Source of the DNA: Siculibacillus sp.
GTDB lineage: Bacteria; Pseudomonadota; Alphaproteobacteria; Rhizobiales; Ancalomicrobiaceae
Direction: 5' to 3'
Assembly: GCA_030247555.1 (NCBI GenBank)
Contig: JAOTSD010000027.1
Coordinates: 1 to 51,306, forward strand
DNA length: 51,306 nucleotides
Shown: piece by piece, positions 1 through 8,240 of the stretch
How positions within the stretch are numbered: position 1 is the stretch's first letter
Layout: each line of letters starts with the position of its first letter
Position numbers and translations under genes: made by a program
The notes under the pieces: generated by a model
Seen by the model: the letters and a program-made list of their open reading frames with translations, nothing else
The model's database searches: none
What the model was told of the DNA's origin: nothing

Positions 1-425
1 ACCTCAATCTCTTTCGCGCCAACCGCATCGCCTTCTCCGGCCTGGCGGTGCTGCTGCACTCCGACCTCGCCGGAAACGCCTTCGAGGCCAACACTTTCCA
101 GGGCAACCACGGCGAGGTGGTGGTGCGCGGCGGCGGATCGGCGCGCCGGGCGGTATGGCGCGGCAACCACTGGGACGCCTTCGAGGGCTTCGACCGCGAC
201 GGTGACGGCATCGGCGACACGCCCTTCGAAGTGTGGGCCTGGGCAGATCGGTTGTGGATGGACCTGCCGGTGGCGCAGTTCTTCCGCGCCGCCCCGTCGC
301 TGGCGCTGCTCGACCTCGCCGAGCGGCTCACGCTGGCCAACGATCCGCGCCTGATCATGGCCGACCCGGAGCCGCGGACCGGACCGCCGAAGAACGCCGA
401 CGCCGCCGCTCCGCCGGCCCGATGA
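1..425 (+). CDS. nosD: NosD-like copper-maturation protein, C-terminal part
   Basis: The reading frame is open from the window edge and gives about 140 C-terminal residues. The segment GFDRDGDGIGDTP, the following ADRLWMDLP and the hydrophobic tail ending in a leucine-rich helix resemble the C-terminus of NosD. NosD is the periplasmic beta-helix protein that works with the NosFY ABC transporter to supply the Cu-S cluster of nitrous oxide reductase. The N-terminal CASH/beta-helix repeats lie outside the window. The gene stops 17 bp before an opposing gene, so no nosF follows directly, although nosF is the usual next gene. Family assignment is from pattern recognition of a partial protein; another parallel beta-helix protein is less likely. 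Confidence 0.75.
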   Translation, partial: LNLFRANRIAFSGLAVLLHSDLAGNAFEANTFQGNHGEVVVRGGGSARRAVWRGNHWDAFEGFDRDGDGIGDTPFEVWAWADRLWMDLPVAQFFRAAPSLALLDLAERLTLANDPRLIMADPEPRTGPPKNADAAAPPAR

Positions 426-442
426 GGCGGCGGCGGGGTCCC

Positions 443-1705
443 TCACCACACCGTGCCGTCGCTCTCCACCATCAGTGGCGGTGAGCCGTCCGGGCGGATC
501 TCGCGGGCGAGGCGGCGGCCGGCGAGCCAGGTGCCGCCCTCGAGCACGCAGGCGAGCGGGAAGTTCCAGGCGTTGCGCCCGAGGAGCTGGCGCACCACCC
601 CGGCCAGCCGGTCGATCAGCGCCACGGTGAGGGCCCGCCACTCCACCACCAGTTCGGCGTCGATCGGGTGGACGTGGGCGAGTTGCGAGCGGTCGCGCAG
701 TTGCAGCAGGCCGGAGTCGATCATCAGCCCGCCGTTGCGATAGCACGACAGGCCGGTGAGGCCATCGAGTTCGGTGACCTCGAGGCCGGCCCAGGCGAGC
801 GGTTCGATCAGCGAATAGACCAGCCACTGTGGAGCCTTGTGCAGCGGCATCAGGCCGGAGGTGGCGTCCTCGGTGGAGAGCTTGCGGTGGATCCAGGTGT
901 CGCCGAGCGGCACGCCGCCGAGCAGGTAGGGACCGGGCCACACCCCGGCGAGGGCGTCGAGCAGGATCTCGAGGACGTGGGCCGCCGGCACCTGTCCGTC
1001 GGGGAAGAGACGGAAGAGATGGTCGACGAGGCCGCCGGGGCGCAACGAACCGTCGTCGGTGGTGAAGACTTCGGAGCGCAGAGCGAGCGCCTGCCCCAGC
1101 CGGTTGATCAGCCCGAGCCGCCCGTCGAGGCCGACGAGCGGGTTGGAGGCGGAGACCTGAAGGCCGTCGGCGAGCTCCTCCGCGGTCACTCCGGCGAGAG
1201 CGCGGGAATCCGCCCGGAGCGGATCGAAGGGTTCGGAGGAGAAGACGCCGGAGGCGAACATGGCGAGCGAGGCGACGGCCAATCCCTCCGAACGCGAGAA
1301 GGTCTCGCCGGTCGCCGCTTCGGCGTAGATCCAGCGCGACCCGGCGCCGGCGTCGGTCAGGACCGAGACGGTGGCGAGGTCGACGGCGGCGCGACCGAGT
1401 TCGCGCGCATCCGCCCAGTCGTGCGCCGCCACCAACATGCCCCAACGATCGCATTCGCCGACGTCGAAGTCGCGCCAGCGAGCGTGCGGCGGCACCTCGA
1501 GCGTCGGGTGCTCGGAGCGGGTCAGCTCGGCGACGAAGCGGGCGGTGGCGTCGAGGCGACCGAGGTCGACGGTGAAATGCTCGAGCCGATCCATCAGGGC
1601 GAGATCGAAGAGCCGGTTGGCGCGCTCGCGGACCGCGCCGGCCCGGAGCAGTCGGTGGGCCGCTCGGGTCAGGGTCGGATCGGACGGAGCGGGATCTTCG
1701 GTCAT
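443..1705 (-). CDS. URC4/urg3 family protein (DUF1688), uracil catabolism
   Basis: A 420-residue protein that I recognise as DUF1688 (Urc4/Urg3). The family is needed for the fungal and bacterial URC route of uracil breakdown; its exact chemistry is not settled. Recognisable stretches include [13 protein letters not shown] near residue 70, the [11 protein letters not shown] segment in the middle and [14 protein letters not shown] towards the C-terminus. I start at the ATG giving MTEDPAPSD, because the 96 residues open upstream are low-complexity and overlap the divergent upp gene. It is divergent from upp and ribokinase, which fits a small pyrimidine-use locus. URC1 (a GTP cyclohydrolase II relative) is not in the window. 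Confidence 0.85.
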   Translation of the reverse strand: MTEDPAPSDPTLTRAAHRLLRAGAVRERANRLFDLALMDRLEHFTVDLGRLDATARFVAELTRSEHPTLEVPPHARWRDFDVGECDRWGMLVAAHDWADARELGRAAVDLATVSVLTDAGAGSRWIYAEAATGETFSRSEGLAVASLAMFASGVFSSEPFDPLRADSRALAGVTAEELADGLQVSASNPLVGLDGRLGLINRLGQALALRSEVFTTDDGSLRPGGLVDHLFRLFPDGQVPAAHVLEILLDALAGVWPGPYLLGGVPLGDTWIHRKLSTEDATSGLMPLHKAPQWLVYSLIEPLAWAGLEVTELDGLTGLSCYRNGGLMIDSGLLQLRDRSQLAHVHPIDAELVVEWRALTVALIDRLAGVVRQLLGRNAWNFPLACVLEGGTWLAGRRLAREIRPDGSPPLMVESDGTVW

Positions 1706-1907
1706 CGTCGCGGACGTCCTCCGGGCTTGGCGGGGCGTGGACGAATCGCCCGCCACGCCGTTCGCCGTGGCGGTGAGTCTCGCCGGAACCGTCCTTCCTC
1801 GCAAGGAAGGGGTCCGATCAGCGGTGGACCGACGCCGTCGCGCCCTTGCGGCGGTGACCTCGTGGGGTAAGGTCGACGCCGACGAAGACACGATGGGAGA
1901 ATCCGCG

Positions 1908-2543
1908 ATGACCGCGAAGGGCGTGACGGTGGTCGGCCATCCGCTGGTGGCGCACAAACTGACCCTGATGCGCGACAAGACGACCTCGACCAAGAGCTTC
2001 CGCGAACTGCTCCGGGAGATCTCGCATCTGCTCTGCTACGAGGCGACCCGTGACCTCGAGCTGACCGAGGTGACGATCGAGACGCCCCTGCAGTCGATGC
2101 GGGCGCCCAAGCTCGAGGGCAAGAAGCTGGTCTTCGCGCCGATCCTGCGCGCCGGCATGGGCCTGCTCGAGGGAATGCTCGACCTCGTCCCCTCGGCGCG
2201 CGTCGCTCATGTCGGCCTCTACCGCGATCCGGCGACGCTCCGCGCGGTCGAATATTACTTCAAGGCCCCCGAGGACATCGCCGACCGCACGGTGATCGTT
2301 CTCGACCCGATGCTCGCCACCGCCAATTCCGCCTGCGCCGCCATCGAACGGCTGAAGCAGGCCGGCGCCCGGCGCATCCTCTTCGTCTGCCTGCTCGCCG
2401 CGCCGGAGGGTGTCGAGCGCATCCGCGCCGAGCACCCGGACGTGCCGGTCTACACCGCCGCGATCGACGAACGGCTCAACGACCACGGCTACATCGTGCC
2501 GGGCCTCGGTGACGCCGGCGATCGGATGTACGGCACCAAGTGA
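1908..2543 (+). CDS. upp: Uracil phosphoribosyltransferase
   Basis: A 211-residue protein of normal length for Upp, which joins uracil and PRPP to give UMP in the cytoplasm. The PRPP loop reads [10 protein letters not shown] at residues 133-142, where many Upp proteins have a Gly-Gly or Gly-Asn pair. The uracil-binding end [16 protein letters not shown] is complete. I chose the ATG at 1908 because GGGAGA lies seven bases upstream; an in-frame ATG at 1893 is possible. It is divergent from the URC4-like gene and is followed after 19 bp by a ribokinase on the same strand. In URC-type uracil catabolism UMP is the entry compound, so this enzyme may serve breakdown as well as salvage. Confidence 0.93.
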   Translation: MTAKGVTVVGHPLVAHKLTLMRDKTTSTKSFRELLREISHLLCYEATRDLELTEVTIETPLQSMRAPKLEGKKLVFAPILRAGMGLLEGMLDLVPSARVAHVGLYRDPATLRAVEYYFKAPEDIADRTVIVLDPMLATANSACAAIERLKQAGARRILFVCLLAAPEGVERIRAEHPDVPVYTAAIDERLNDHGYIVPGLGDAGDRMYGTK

Positions 2544-2562
2544 GGCACGGAGGGTCGGCGCG

Positions 2563-3486
2563 GTGATCGTCGCCTTCGGCACCATCAACGTCGACATGGT
2601 CACCGTGGTGCCGCGTTTCCCGGTGCCCGGCGAGACGGTGAAGGGGCGCGACTATCAGCTCTTTCCCGGCGGCAAGGGCGCCAATCAGGCGGTGGCGGCG
2701 GCGCGCGCCGGGGCGCGGGTCGCGCTCGTCGGCTGCGTCGGCCGCGACGGGTTCGCCGAAGTTGCGCTCGCCGGAGCGAGAGCGCTGGGCATCGACCTCG
2801 GCCGGGTTCGGCGCAGCGACAGCCCGACCGGTGTCCAGATGATCGCCGTCGACCCGAGCGGCGAGAACCTGATGATCGGCGCGGACGCCGCCAATCGCTC
2901 GGCGCGCGCCGACCAACTCGCCGGGCTGCTCGGCCCCGGGGCGACGCTCCTCACCCAGAATTCCCTCGGCACTCCCGAAGTCGAGCGGGCCATCGCCATG
3001 GCGCACTCCGCCGGCGCCCGCGTCATCTACAATGCCGCACCGGCCGAGCCGGTCGCAGAGGCGAGCTTCGCCGCCGCCGACGTGGTGATCGTCAACGAGC
3101 ACGAGGCGCGCGGCTACGCCGACCGGTTCGGTCTGCCGCCGGGGTTCCGGGCCTTCGCGGAAGCGGCGGCGACACGGTTCGCCACCGTCGTCGTGGTCAC
3201 GCTCGGTCCGCGCGGGTTGATCGCCGCCCGTCCGGGCGGCCCCACTCTCGTGGGTGGGCCGCCGGATGTCGTGTGCGTCGACTCCACCGGGGCGGGCGAT
3301 GCGCTGTGCGGCGCGATCGCCGCCGCCCTCGACCGCGGCGACGATCTCGAGACGGCGCTGCGCCAGGGGCTCGCCGCCGGGGCGCTCGCCTGCCGCGAGA
3401 CCGGGGCGCAGACGAGCTTCCGCGATCTCGCCGAGATCCTTCGCGTCACCGGCGGGGTGCGGCTCGCGCCGGCCGGTTCCGCCTGA
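2563..3486 (+). CDS. rbsK: Ribokinase, PfkB family
   Basis: A 307-residue PfkB sugar kinase. It has the N-terminal substrate segment (GTINVDMV at 5-12), the Gly-Gly motif GGKGANQA, the NEHEA segment typical of ribokinases, and the C-terminal signature STGAGDA with the catalytic base Asp246. The start is a GTG with GGAGGG eight bases upstream. It lies 19 bp after upp and is probably cotranscribed. The expected reaction is ATP plus ribose to ribose 5-phosphate. Beside upp and the URC4-like gene it could recover ribose released when a ribosyl-pyrimidine intermediate is broken down; that role is inference. Other pentose or nucleoside substrates cannot be excluded. Confidence 0.85.
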   Translation: MIVAFGTINVDMVTVVPRFPVPGETVKGRDYQLFPGGKGANQAVAAARAGARVALVGCVGRDGFAEVALAGARALGIDLGRVRRSDSPTGVQMIAVDPSGENLMIGADAANRSARADQLAGLLGPGATLLTQNSLGTPEVERAIAMAHSAGARVIYNAAPAEPVAEASFAAADVVIVNEHEARGYADRFGLPPGFRAFAEAAATRFATVVVVTLGPRGLIAARPGGPTLVGGPPDVVCVDSTGAGDALCGAIAAALDRGDDLETALRQGLAAGALACRETGAQTSFRDLAEILRVTGGVRLAPAGSA

Positions 3487-3579
3487 AAATCGACGTTCGC
3501 CGACAATCGTCGGACCACTCTTCAGGATCCGTTAGGCGCGTCCGCGGTAGCATCTTCGGCGATCGGAGATGCGACGGAC

Positions 3580-4143
3580 ATGTATCGCAACGCCCTGCGA
3601 CTGACACTCTTCGGCGCTCTGGCGGCGCTGATGTCCCCGGCCTGGGTGCCGTGGTTGCTCCACGTCGTCGCCTTCGTCACCGAACGCCCCGTCGCCGTCG
3701 ACAGCCGCGCCGTCGGCTATCGCGTCGAGGAGAGCACCGGCGCGCCCGTCCGTGCGCCGGTCGGGTCCGGGCGCCGCGTCACGCTCAAGGCCGATTCCCG
3801 CGGGCACTTCCTGACCGAAGCGGCGATCAACGGCCGCGCCATATCGGTCATGGTCGACACCGGCGCCACATCGGTGGCGTTGCGCCACGAGGATGCGTCG
3901 ACCCTCGGTGTCAGGCCGCCTTTGCCCTCCGACTACACCGTGCCGATCGCCACCGCCAACGGCACCGCCCGCGCCGCCCGCGTCGTCCTCTCGGAGGTGC
4001 GCATCGGCGACGTGCGGGTGCGCAACGTCGAGGCTCTGGTGATGCCGGAGCGCGCGCTCGGAACCAATCTGCTCGGCATGAGCTTCATCAAGCGTCTGCG
4101 CAACGTCGAACTGGCTTCCGGCAAACTGACCTTCGTCGAGTGA
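3580..4143 (+). CDS. Retropepsin-like aspartic protease, TIGR02281 family, membrane-anchored
   Basis: A 187-residue protein with an N-terminal hydrophobic segment (about residues 8-30) and a single retropepsin fold in the C-terminal half. The active-site motif VDTGATSVAL places the catalytic Asp at 93, and the TNLLGMSFI segment near residue 163 matches the second conserved block of clan AA. Such proteins act as dimers and are anchored facing the periplasm; their substrates in Alphaproteobacteria are mostly unknown. It is followed 83 bp later by a PhnD-like gene on the same strand. Confidence is high for the fold and low for any specific role. Confidence 0.85.
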   Translation: MYRNALRLTLFGALAALMSPAWVPWLLHVVAFVTERPVAVDSRAVGYRVEESTGAPVRAPVGSGRRVTLKADSRGHFLTEAAINGRAISVMVDTGATSVALRHEDASTLGVRPPLPSDYTVPIATANGTARAARVVLSEVRIGDVRVRNVEALVMPERALGTNLLGMSFIKRLRNVELASGKLTFVE

Positions 4144-4226
4144 GTCCGGAGGCCGAGGCGATTGCATCGCGCCCAGCTCTGCCCGATGCTGCGGCCGAAT
4201 CGTCTTCCCATGCGGAATGCTCGACC

Positions 4227-5228
4227 GTGATCTACCTCCCCTCACGCCTCGCCGGCCGGGTCGCATCCGGTTTCGCCCGCAAGCGCACGCTCGCCGTCGT
4301 GCTCGGCCTGCTCTGCGCCGCGCCGGTCGCGGCCGAGGAGACACCCGTCGTCACCCGGCAGGCCCGGCCGCTGCGCCTCGGCATCGCCGCCGCGGCCCGG
4401 CCGAACGATGCGATCGACCGGATGGAGCCGTTCCGCCTGCGTCTCTCCGAGACCCTCGGGGTCGAGGTGCGGACCCGCCGCTTCGCCGACGAGCGCTCGC
4501 TGGTCGATGCCCTCGCCGCCGGGAAGATCGACTATGCGCCGCTGTCGGCGAGCGGCTACGCCATGACCCATCGGCTGTGCGGCTGCGTCGAGCCACTGGC
4601 GGCGCCGCGCGCCGCCGACGGCTCGACCGGCTGGCGCATCGTCGTCGTGGTGCCGACCGGCAGCCCGATCGAGAAGCTCTCCGGGCTCACGGGACGGCGC
4701 CTCGGACTGGCGGGGGCCGAAGCGATCGGCGGCCACCGGTTGGCGCTGCGCCTCATCGAGCAGCAGGAGGCGAAGGCCCCGCCGAAGCCGCTGCTCGAGA
4801 CCTTCGAGGGTCCGCGCGCCGCGGTGAGGGCCATGCTCGACGGCCGCGTCGACGCCGCCGTCGCCTGGTCGACGCTGGAGGGCGACGTCGCCGAGGGCTA
4901 CGGCCGCGGGACGCTGCGCGACATGGTGGCGGCGGGAGAATTGGCGATGACCGACGTCCGGGTGGCCTGGGCCTCCGGTGTTCTGCCGCACGGGCCGCAC
5001 GTGGTGCGCACCGATCTCGCCGAAGGGCCCAAACGGCGGCTGCGCGACATGCTGGTCGATCTCGACGAGGTCGACCCCGACGCCTACGACGCGATCGAGC
5101 CGGTGCTGACCGGCGGCTTCCTGCGGATCGGGCACTCCGCCTACGTGCCCTTCGTCGACCTGGTGACGCCGCGCGTCATGCCGGCGGAGCCGGGGACGAC
5201 CGGTTCGACCACGGCACCGCCGGGCTGA
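4227..5228 (+). CDS. PhnD-type phosphate/phosphonate-binding periplasmic protein, orphan
   Basis: A 333-residue secreted protein. A signal peptide covers roughly residues 1-32 and ends near PVAAEE, and the rest fits the PhnD/TauT type II binding fold (LRLGIAAAARPND at the start of the mature part, GKIDYAPLSASGYA, and a DAAVAWST segment in lobe 2). The start is a GTG; no in-frame ATG is better placed. No ABC permease or ATPase gene is next to it, so it is an orphan binding protein that may feed a distant transporter or act as a sensor domain. The ligand cannot be told from sequence. It ends 15 bp from an opposing TadE-like gene. Confidence 0.75.
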   Translation: MIYLPSRLAGRVASGFARKRTLAVVLGLLCAAPVAAEETPVVTRQARPLRLGIAAAARPNDAIDRMEPFRLRLSETLGVEVRTRRFADERSLVDALAAGKIDYAPLSASGYAMTHRLCGCVEPLAAPRAADGSTGWRIVVVVPTGSPIEKLSGLTGRRLGLAGAEAIGGHRLALRLIEQQEAKAPPKPLLETFEGPRAAVRAMLDGRVDAAVAWSTLEGDVAEGYGRGTLRDMVAAGELAMTDVRVAWASGVLPHGPHVVRTDLAEGPKRRLRDMLVDLDEVDPDAYDAIEPVLTGGFLRIGHSAYVPFVDLVTPRVMPAEPGTTGSTTAPPG

Positions 5229-5243
5229 ACCGGCGGCGGGCGC

Positions 5244-5831
5244 TCAGTTCGGGCTCGGATAGGCGATGGTGGTGGAGACGCGCGGACGCAGATAGGCGAC
5301 GTCCGACAGCGTCAGCGAAGTGCCGCCGAGGATGTCCTGCATGAAAGTCGAGAAAGTCGAGGTGTAGGTGTACTGCACCCGGGTGACGATCAGTTGCTGG
5401 CCGTCGGTGACCAGACCGGAGGGGATGGTGATCGGCGGCGTGGCGTTGGTGGTCCAGGCCGAGGTGTTCTGCCCGACGCTCCAAGCCGTTTTGAAGCCGT
5501 TGGAGGTGGTGTAGTTCACAGCCGAGACGACGAGTTGCACACCCGAAGCGCTGTAGGGCGTCATGATCGCGGTGCTCGCCGCCAGGATGTTGGACATCTC
5601 GGCGGAGGAGATGGTGGAGACCTGCGAGACGAGATCGCCGAGGGCACTGCCGGTGTGGCTGACCTTGCGGTAGATGGTGAGCGCCTGCGACAGCTCGTTG
5701 CCGGCGATGAACATCGTCAGCATCACCGGCAACAGGATGGCGAATTCGACCGCCGACACCGCCCGTCGATCGCGCGCCAGCCGCAGGAGCGCCCGTCCAA
5801 ACGCCGGCAGAGAGATGCGTCGCTCGTTCAT
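5244..5831 (-). CDS. TadE/TadG-like pilus assembly protein
   Basis: A 195-residue protein with a basic N-terminus followed by RRAVSAVEFAILLPVMLTMF, the TadE-like pattern of a Glu-containing hydrophobic helix (Glu close to residue 30). The rest is periplasmic and rich in Ser and Thr. TadE and TadF proteins are minor pseudopilins of the Flp/Tad pilus, processed by the CpaA/TadV peptidase. I use the ATG at 5831 because it avoids overlap with the upstream gene, which ends at 5843; an ATG six codons earlier would overlap. It is the second gene of a two-gene TadE unit on the minus strand, facing away from the main cpa operon. Confidence 0.85.
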   Translation of the reverse strand: MNERRISLPAFGRALLRLARDRRAVSAVEFAILLPVMLTMFIAGNELSQALTIYRKVSHTGSALGDLVSQVSTISSAEMSNILAASTAIMTPYSASGVQLVVSAVNYTTSNGFKTAWSVGQNTSAWTTNATPPITIPSGLVTDGQQLIVTRVQYTYTSTFSTFMQDILGGTSLTLSDVAYLRPRVSTTIAYPSPN

Positions 5832-5842
5832 GCGCGGTCTCC

Positions 5843-6406
5843 TCACCAAGGGAAGGGCTCATTGCGGAAGGTCGAGACACCCGAGAGCAGACGCGTACCG
5901 TTCGACAGGTTCGACAGATCGAGGCCGAGCGTGTTGAAGTATAGAGGGAACTGATAAAAGGCCCGCACCACCACGATCTCGGTCGACCCACCCATCTGGA
6001 ACGTGAAGCCGGATGTATCGAAGTTCTTGCTGGCATCGATCGGCATCGACGTGTTGGTCGAGGTGAAGTTCGTGTAGACTTTCGAGTCGATCGTCAGGCT
6101 GTTGCAGTCGAAGAGCACGTAGAGACGATTGCAGACTTCAGTCTTGAAGGTCGACTCTGAATAGCCTGCCGCTTGGGCCTGTCCGGTGCGGATCAGCCGC
6201 CCGGCATCGGCGACGGCGGTGTCGAGGATCTGGCCGGCGAGGAAGCACAGCGCCGATTCGAAGATCGCTCCGATCAGCGCCAGGAACGGCAGGGCGAGGA
6301 TGCCGAATTCGACCGCCGTCGACGCCTCGCGGTCGCGCAGGATACGGGCGGCGCTCCGGCGACGGGAGATGGTCGGGCGTTCGGGTCGGGAACTGTCGTG
6401 CGTCAT
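5843..6406 (-). CDS. TadE family pseudopilin
   Basis: A 187-residue protein with a basic cytoplasmic head, then DREASTAVEFGILALPFLAL, the classic TadE motif with Glu in the processed hydrophobic helix (about residues 30-55). The periplasmic part has two Cys residues (CNRLYVLFDC) that could form a disulfide, a known trait of TadE proteins. The start is set at the ATG giving MTHDSSRPERP; the frame open upstream is only a shadow. It probably forms one unit with the TadE-like gene 11 bp downstream, which encodes the partner minor pilin. Confidence 0.87.
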   Translation of the reverse strand: MTHDSSRPERPTISRRRSAARILRDREASTAVEFGILALPFLALIGAIFESALCFLAGQILDTAVADAGRLIRTGQAQAAGYSESTFKTEVCNRLYVLFDCNSLTIDSKVYTNFTSTNTSMPIDASKNFDTSGFTFQMGGSTEIVVVRAFYQFPLYFNTLGLDLSNLSNGTRLLSGVSTFRNEPFPW

Positions 6407-6536
6407 CGGGCATGGCTCCGGCGCGTCGCACCCGCACGTGAGGGGGCGAGCGGTCGCATCTGCCGCGATGATGGGGCGCAATGTTGAAGATTCGGTTCAG
6501 GCGACGACGCCGAGCCGCGGGAACGACCGACGGCGA

Positions 6537-7025
6537 TCAGGGCGTTCCGGCGTTCTGCTGGCCGAACTGGATGCGCTTGCGCAGATGGTCGTCGGCGGCC
6601 TCGAAGTAGCCCTTCTCGTCGCCGGGTTCGATCGTTGGGGTGCAATGTGGCGTGCAGGCGTAGGAATAGCGCGACCCACCCCGCTGGACGGTGACGTAGC
6701 CGGTCTGCGGCTTGACCACGTGGATCATCTCGTCGGCGATCAACTGGCCCTTGGCGTCGAGCACCACCAGATTGGTGATGCCGGCGGTCTTGCCGGTGAT
6801 CACCAGGGTCTGGCGATCCTGCATGGTCGCATCGGCGATGCCCGGATTGCCGAGGACGACCGTGGTGGCCGGCGCGGAGATGCGCATCACCTTGGCGATG
6901 TCGACGGTCACGGCGATCGGATCCTTCGCCGCGGCCGGGCCGCAGATGGCGGTGACGAGGGCGAATGAGATCGCCACGGACGACGAGAGGCGCACGATCG
7001 GGGGACCTCGGTGAGAACTCGACAT
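6537..7025 (-). CDS. Secreted pilus-assembly N-terminal domain protein (CpaC N-domain alone)
   Basis: A 162-residue secreted protein. The signal peptide runs to about residue 33 (GPAAAKD). The domain DIAKVMRISAPATTVVLGNPGIADA followed by LVITGKTAGITNLVVLD is the T2SS/T3SS pilus N-domain that begins secretins such as CpaC. Here it stands alone, without the secretin ring. A Cys pair (CTPHC) follows near residue 127. An AGGA about seven bases before the ATG supports the start. It is transcribed away from the pilin gene and may help dock or gate the CpaC secretin; that is inference. Domain call is strong, function is not known. Confidence 0.82.
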   Translation of the reverse strand: MSSSHRGPPIVRLSSSVAISFALVTAICGPAAAKDPIAVTVDIAKVMRISAPATTVVLGNPGIADATMQDRQTLVITGKTAGITNLVVLDAKGQLIADEMIHVVKPQTGYVTVQRGGSRYSYACTPHCTPTIEPGDEKGYFEAADDHLRKRIQFGQQNAGTP

Positions 7026-7047
7026 GCTCGATCCTGACGCGGTTTGG

Positions 7048-7062
7048 TGAACGAAGGCTTAA
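7048..7062 (-). promoter_or_regulatory. CtrA-like site upstream of the pilus N-domain gene
   Basis: On the minus strand this reads TTAA-N7-TTCA, one mismatch from the CtrA full site TTAA-N7-TTAA. It lies 23 bases before the ATG at 7025. The spacer contains CCTTCGTT, a string also present before the pilin gene and before tadD. CtrA control of pilus genes is known in Caulobacter; binding here is inference. Confidence 0.35.
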
Positions 7063-7211
7063 TCAGCCGGCGACCCGGCCGCCGCCGCCCTCCCCGAGTT
7101 CGCCGGCCGGGAGTGACGATCCCCTCGCGCGCGCGACGCGCGTTTCCGGAAATGTCGCCGGTGCGCCGGACGAAACGGCGGGCCGGCGGGCCGGCGGGGC
7201 GCCTCGGCTAC

Positions 7212-7261
7212 CCTTCGTTAGGCATGGTGCGGCTTTCGGCGAGAGAGAATTCGATAACCAT
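7212..7261 (+). promoter_or_regulatory. Putative CtrA-like half sites upstream of the Flp pilin gene
   Basis: CCTTCGTTAGGCAT at 7212-7225 and GATAACCAT at 7253-7261 both resemble the CtrA half site TTAACCAT (the second differs at one base). They lie 115-165 bp before the pilin start. The string CCTTCGTTA is identical to the one before tadD at 17769-17777. In Caulobacter the pilin gene pilA is a CtrA target. Binding in this organism is inferred from sequence only. Confidence 0.35.
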
Positions 7262-7376
7262 CCGAATTTACTCGGTCTTAGAACGACCGGGGTATGGTCA
7301 CTCCAGACTTCGAGAGGCCGATCGAGCGAGCGGTCCGAAGGTCTGATGTACCGTGTAGAACCTAAGGAGCTGTAAG

Positions 7377-7538
7377 ATGACCCTGTTCGCCCGTTTCCTG
7401 AAGGACGAGTCCGGCGCCACCGCCATCGAGTACGGTCTGATCGCCTCGCTGGTCGCCGTCGCGATCATCACCGGCGCCGGCGCCCTCGGCAACAACCTGA
7501 ACACCACCTTCACCAACCTCGCCGGCAAGATGAAGTGA
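7377..7538 (+). CDS. flp: Flp-type major pilin (type IVc)
   Basis: A 53-residue Flp pilin. A short basic leader MTLFARFLKDESG precedes the cleavage site G13/A14, and the mature protein begins ATAIEYGLI with the Glu at +5 and Tyr at +6 that define Flp pilins. The hydrophobic helix continues to about residue 37. The Shine-Dalgarno AAGGAG lies seven bases before the ATG. It is followed by a terminator-like hairpin, so the pilin is probably made from its own abundant transcript. The nearby CpaA homologue would cleave it, and CpaF, TadB and TadC would assemble it through the CpaC secretin. Confidence 0.95.
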   Translation: MTLFARFLKDESGATAIEYGLIASLVAVAIITGAGALGNNLNTTFTNLAGKMK

Positions 7539-7560
7539 TCTTGCCCGAGCCGGTGGAATT

Positions 7561-7595
7561 CGAGGGGGCGGGCGCCGCGAGGCACCCGCCCCTCG
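7561..7595 (+). terminator. Terminator-like hairpin after the pilin gene
   Basis: A GC-rich stem of about 14 pairs with one bulge (arms around GAGGGGGCGGG and CCCGCCCCTC) starts 22 bp after the pilin stop and is followed by GCCTTTCC. This would separate the pilin transcript from cpaA. The U-tract is short, so termination may be partial. Confidence 0.6.
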
Positions 7596-7709
7596 CCTTT
7601 CCGGCACACGCCATCGGGCGCCGCCGACCGGCGCGTTTACGTCGCCTTCAGAGCCGGATGGCAGGATGACGTCGAAGCCCGTGGTTCCGGTTTCCGGGGT
7701 GGAGAGATG

Positions 7710-8213
7710 ATGCAGTATCTGTCGGCGGTGGTCGTGCTGGTGTTCCCGATCCTGGTGGTCTGGGCGGCGGTGACCGATTTCATGACGATGACCATCGCCA
7801 ACCGCATCTCGGTCGGCCTCTTCGCCGCCGGACTGGTGGCCCTGGCGGCCAGCGGTACGCCGATCGAGGTCGTCGGCGCCCACCTCGGCGCCGCGGCCCT
7901 GGTCTTCGCCATCGGGTTCGCCTGTTTCGCCCTCGGCTGGATGGGCGGCGGCGACGTCAAGTTCGCCTCGGCCGTGGCACTCTGGCTCGGTTGGAGCCAT
8001 CTGCTCGAATATGCCGTGACCTTCTCGGTCTACGGCGGCCTGCTCACCTTGGTCGCGCTCTTCTCCAACCGCGTGCTCGATCCGCTGCCGGTGCTCAAGA
8101 TCGGCTTCCTCGCCCACTTCCAGGAACACCGGCGCGTCCCCTACGGCGTCGCCCTGTCGGTGGCGGCGCTGCAGATCTTCGCCGAGACCCCGTGGATGCG
8201 CGTCTTCGGTTGA
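7710..8213 (+). CDS. cpaA: Prepilin peptidase CpaA/TadV, A24 family
   Basis: A 167-residue integral membrane aspartic protease with four or five transmembrane helices. The two catalytic Asp residues are visible: Asp23 in VTDF and Asp82 in MGGGDVK, matching the GxGD pattern. It removes the leader of the Flp pilin and probably of the TadE-like pseudopilins. I use the second of two adjacent ATGs because GGAG lies five bases before it; starting at 7707 would add one Met. It is preceded by the pilin terminator and followed by a strong hairpin, so it may be transcribed as a single gene. Confidence 0.93.
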   Translation: MQYLSAVVVLVFPILVVWAAVTDFMTMTIANRISVGLFAAGLVALAASGTPIEVVGAHLGAAALVFAIGFACFALGWMGGGDVKFASAVALWLGWSHLLEYAVTFSVYGGLLTLVALFSNRVLDPLPVLKIGFLAHFQEHRRVPYGVALSVAALQIFAETPWMRVFG

Positions 8214-8240
8214 TCGCGCCGCCCGTCCCGACCACTCGCG

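Larger units (their letters stand above)
7026..7376. other. Divergent control region between the pilus N-domain gene and the Flp pilin gene
   Basis: 351 bp without a credible gene. The left part is GC-rich with a short GGCCGGCGG direct repeat near 7181-7200. The right part (7240-7330) is clearly AT-richer than its surroundings and should hold the pilin promoter. It contains ATAACCAT at 7254-7261 and a CGGTC-N7-GACCG inverted repeat at 7273-7289. I do not see an unambiguous sigma-70 -35/-10 pair. The strong Shine-Dalgarno AAGGAG at 7364-7369 belongs to the pilin. Confidence 0.6.

Noticed and set aside
668-1870. 400-codon open frame antisense to the URC4-like gene
   Set aside because: Composition is Glu/Gly/Arg-rich with no family pattern, while the opposite strand encodes a recognisable protein with a normal start.
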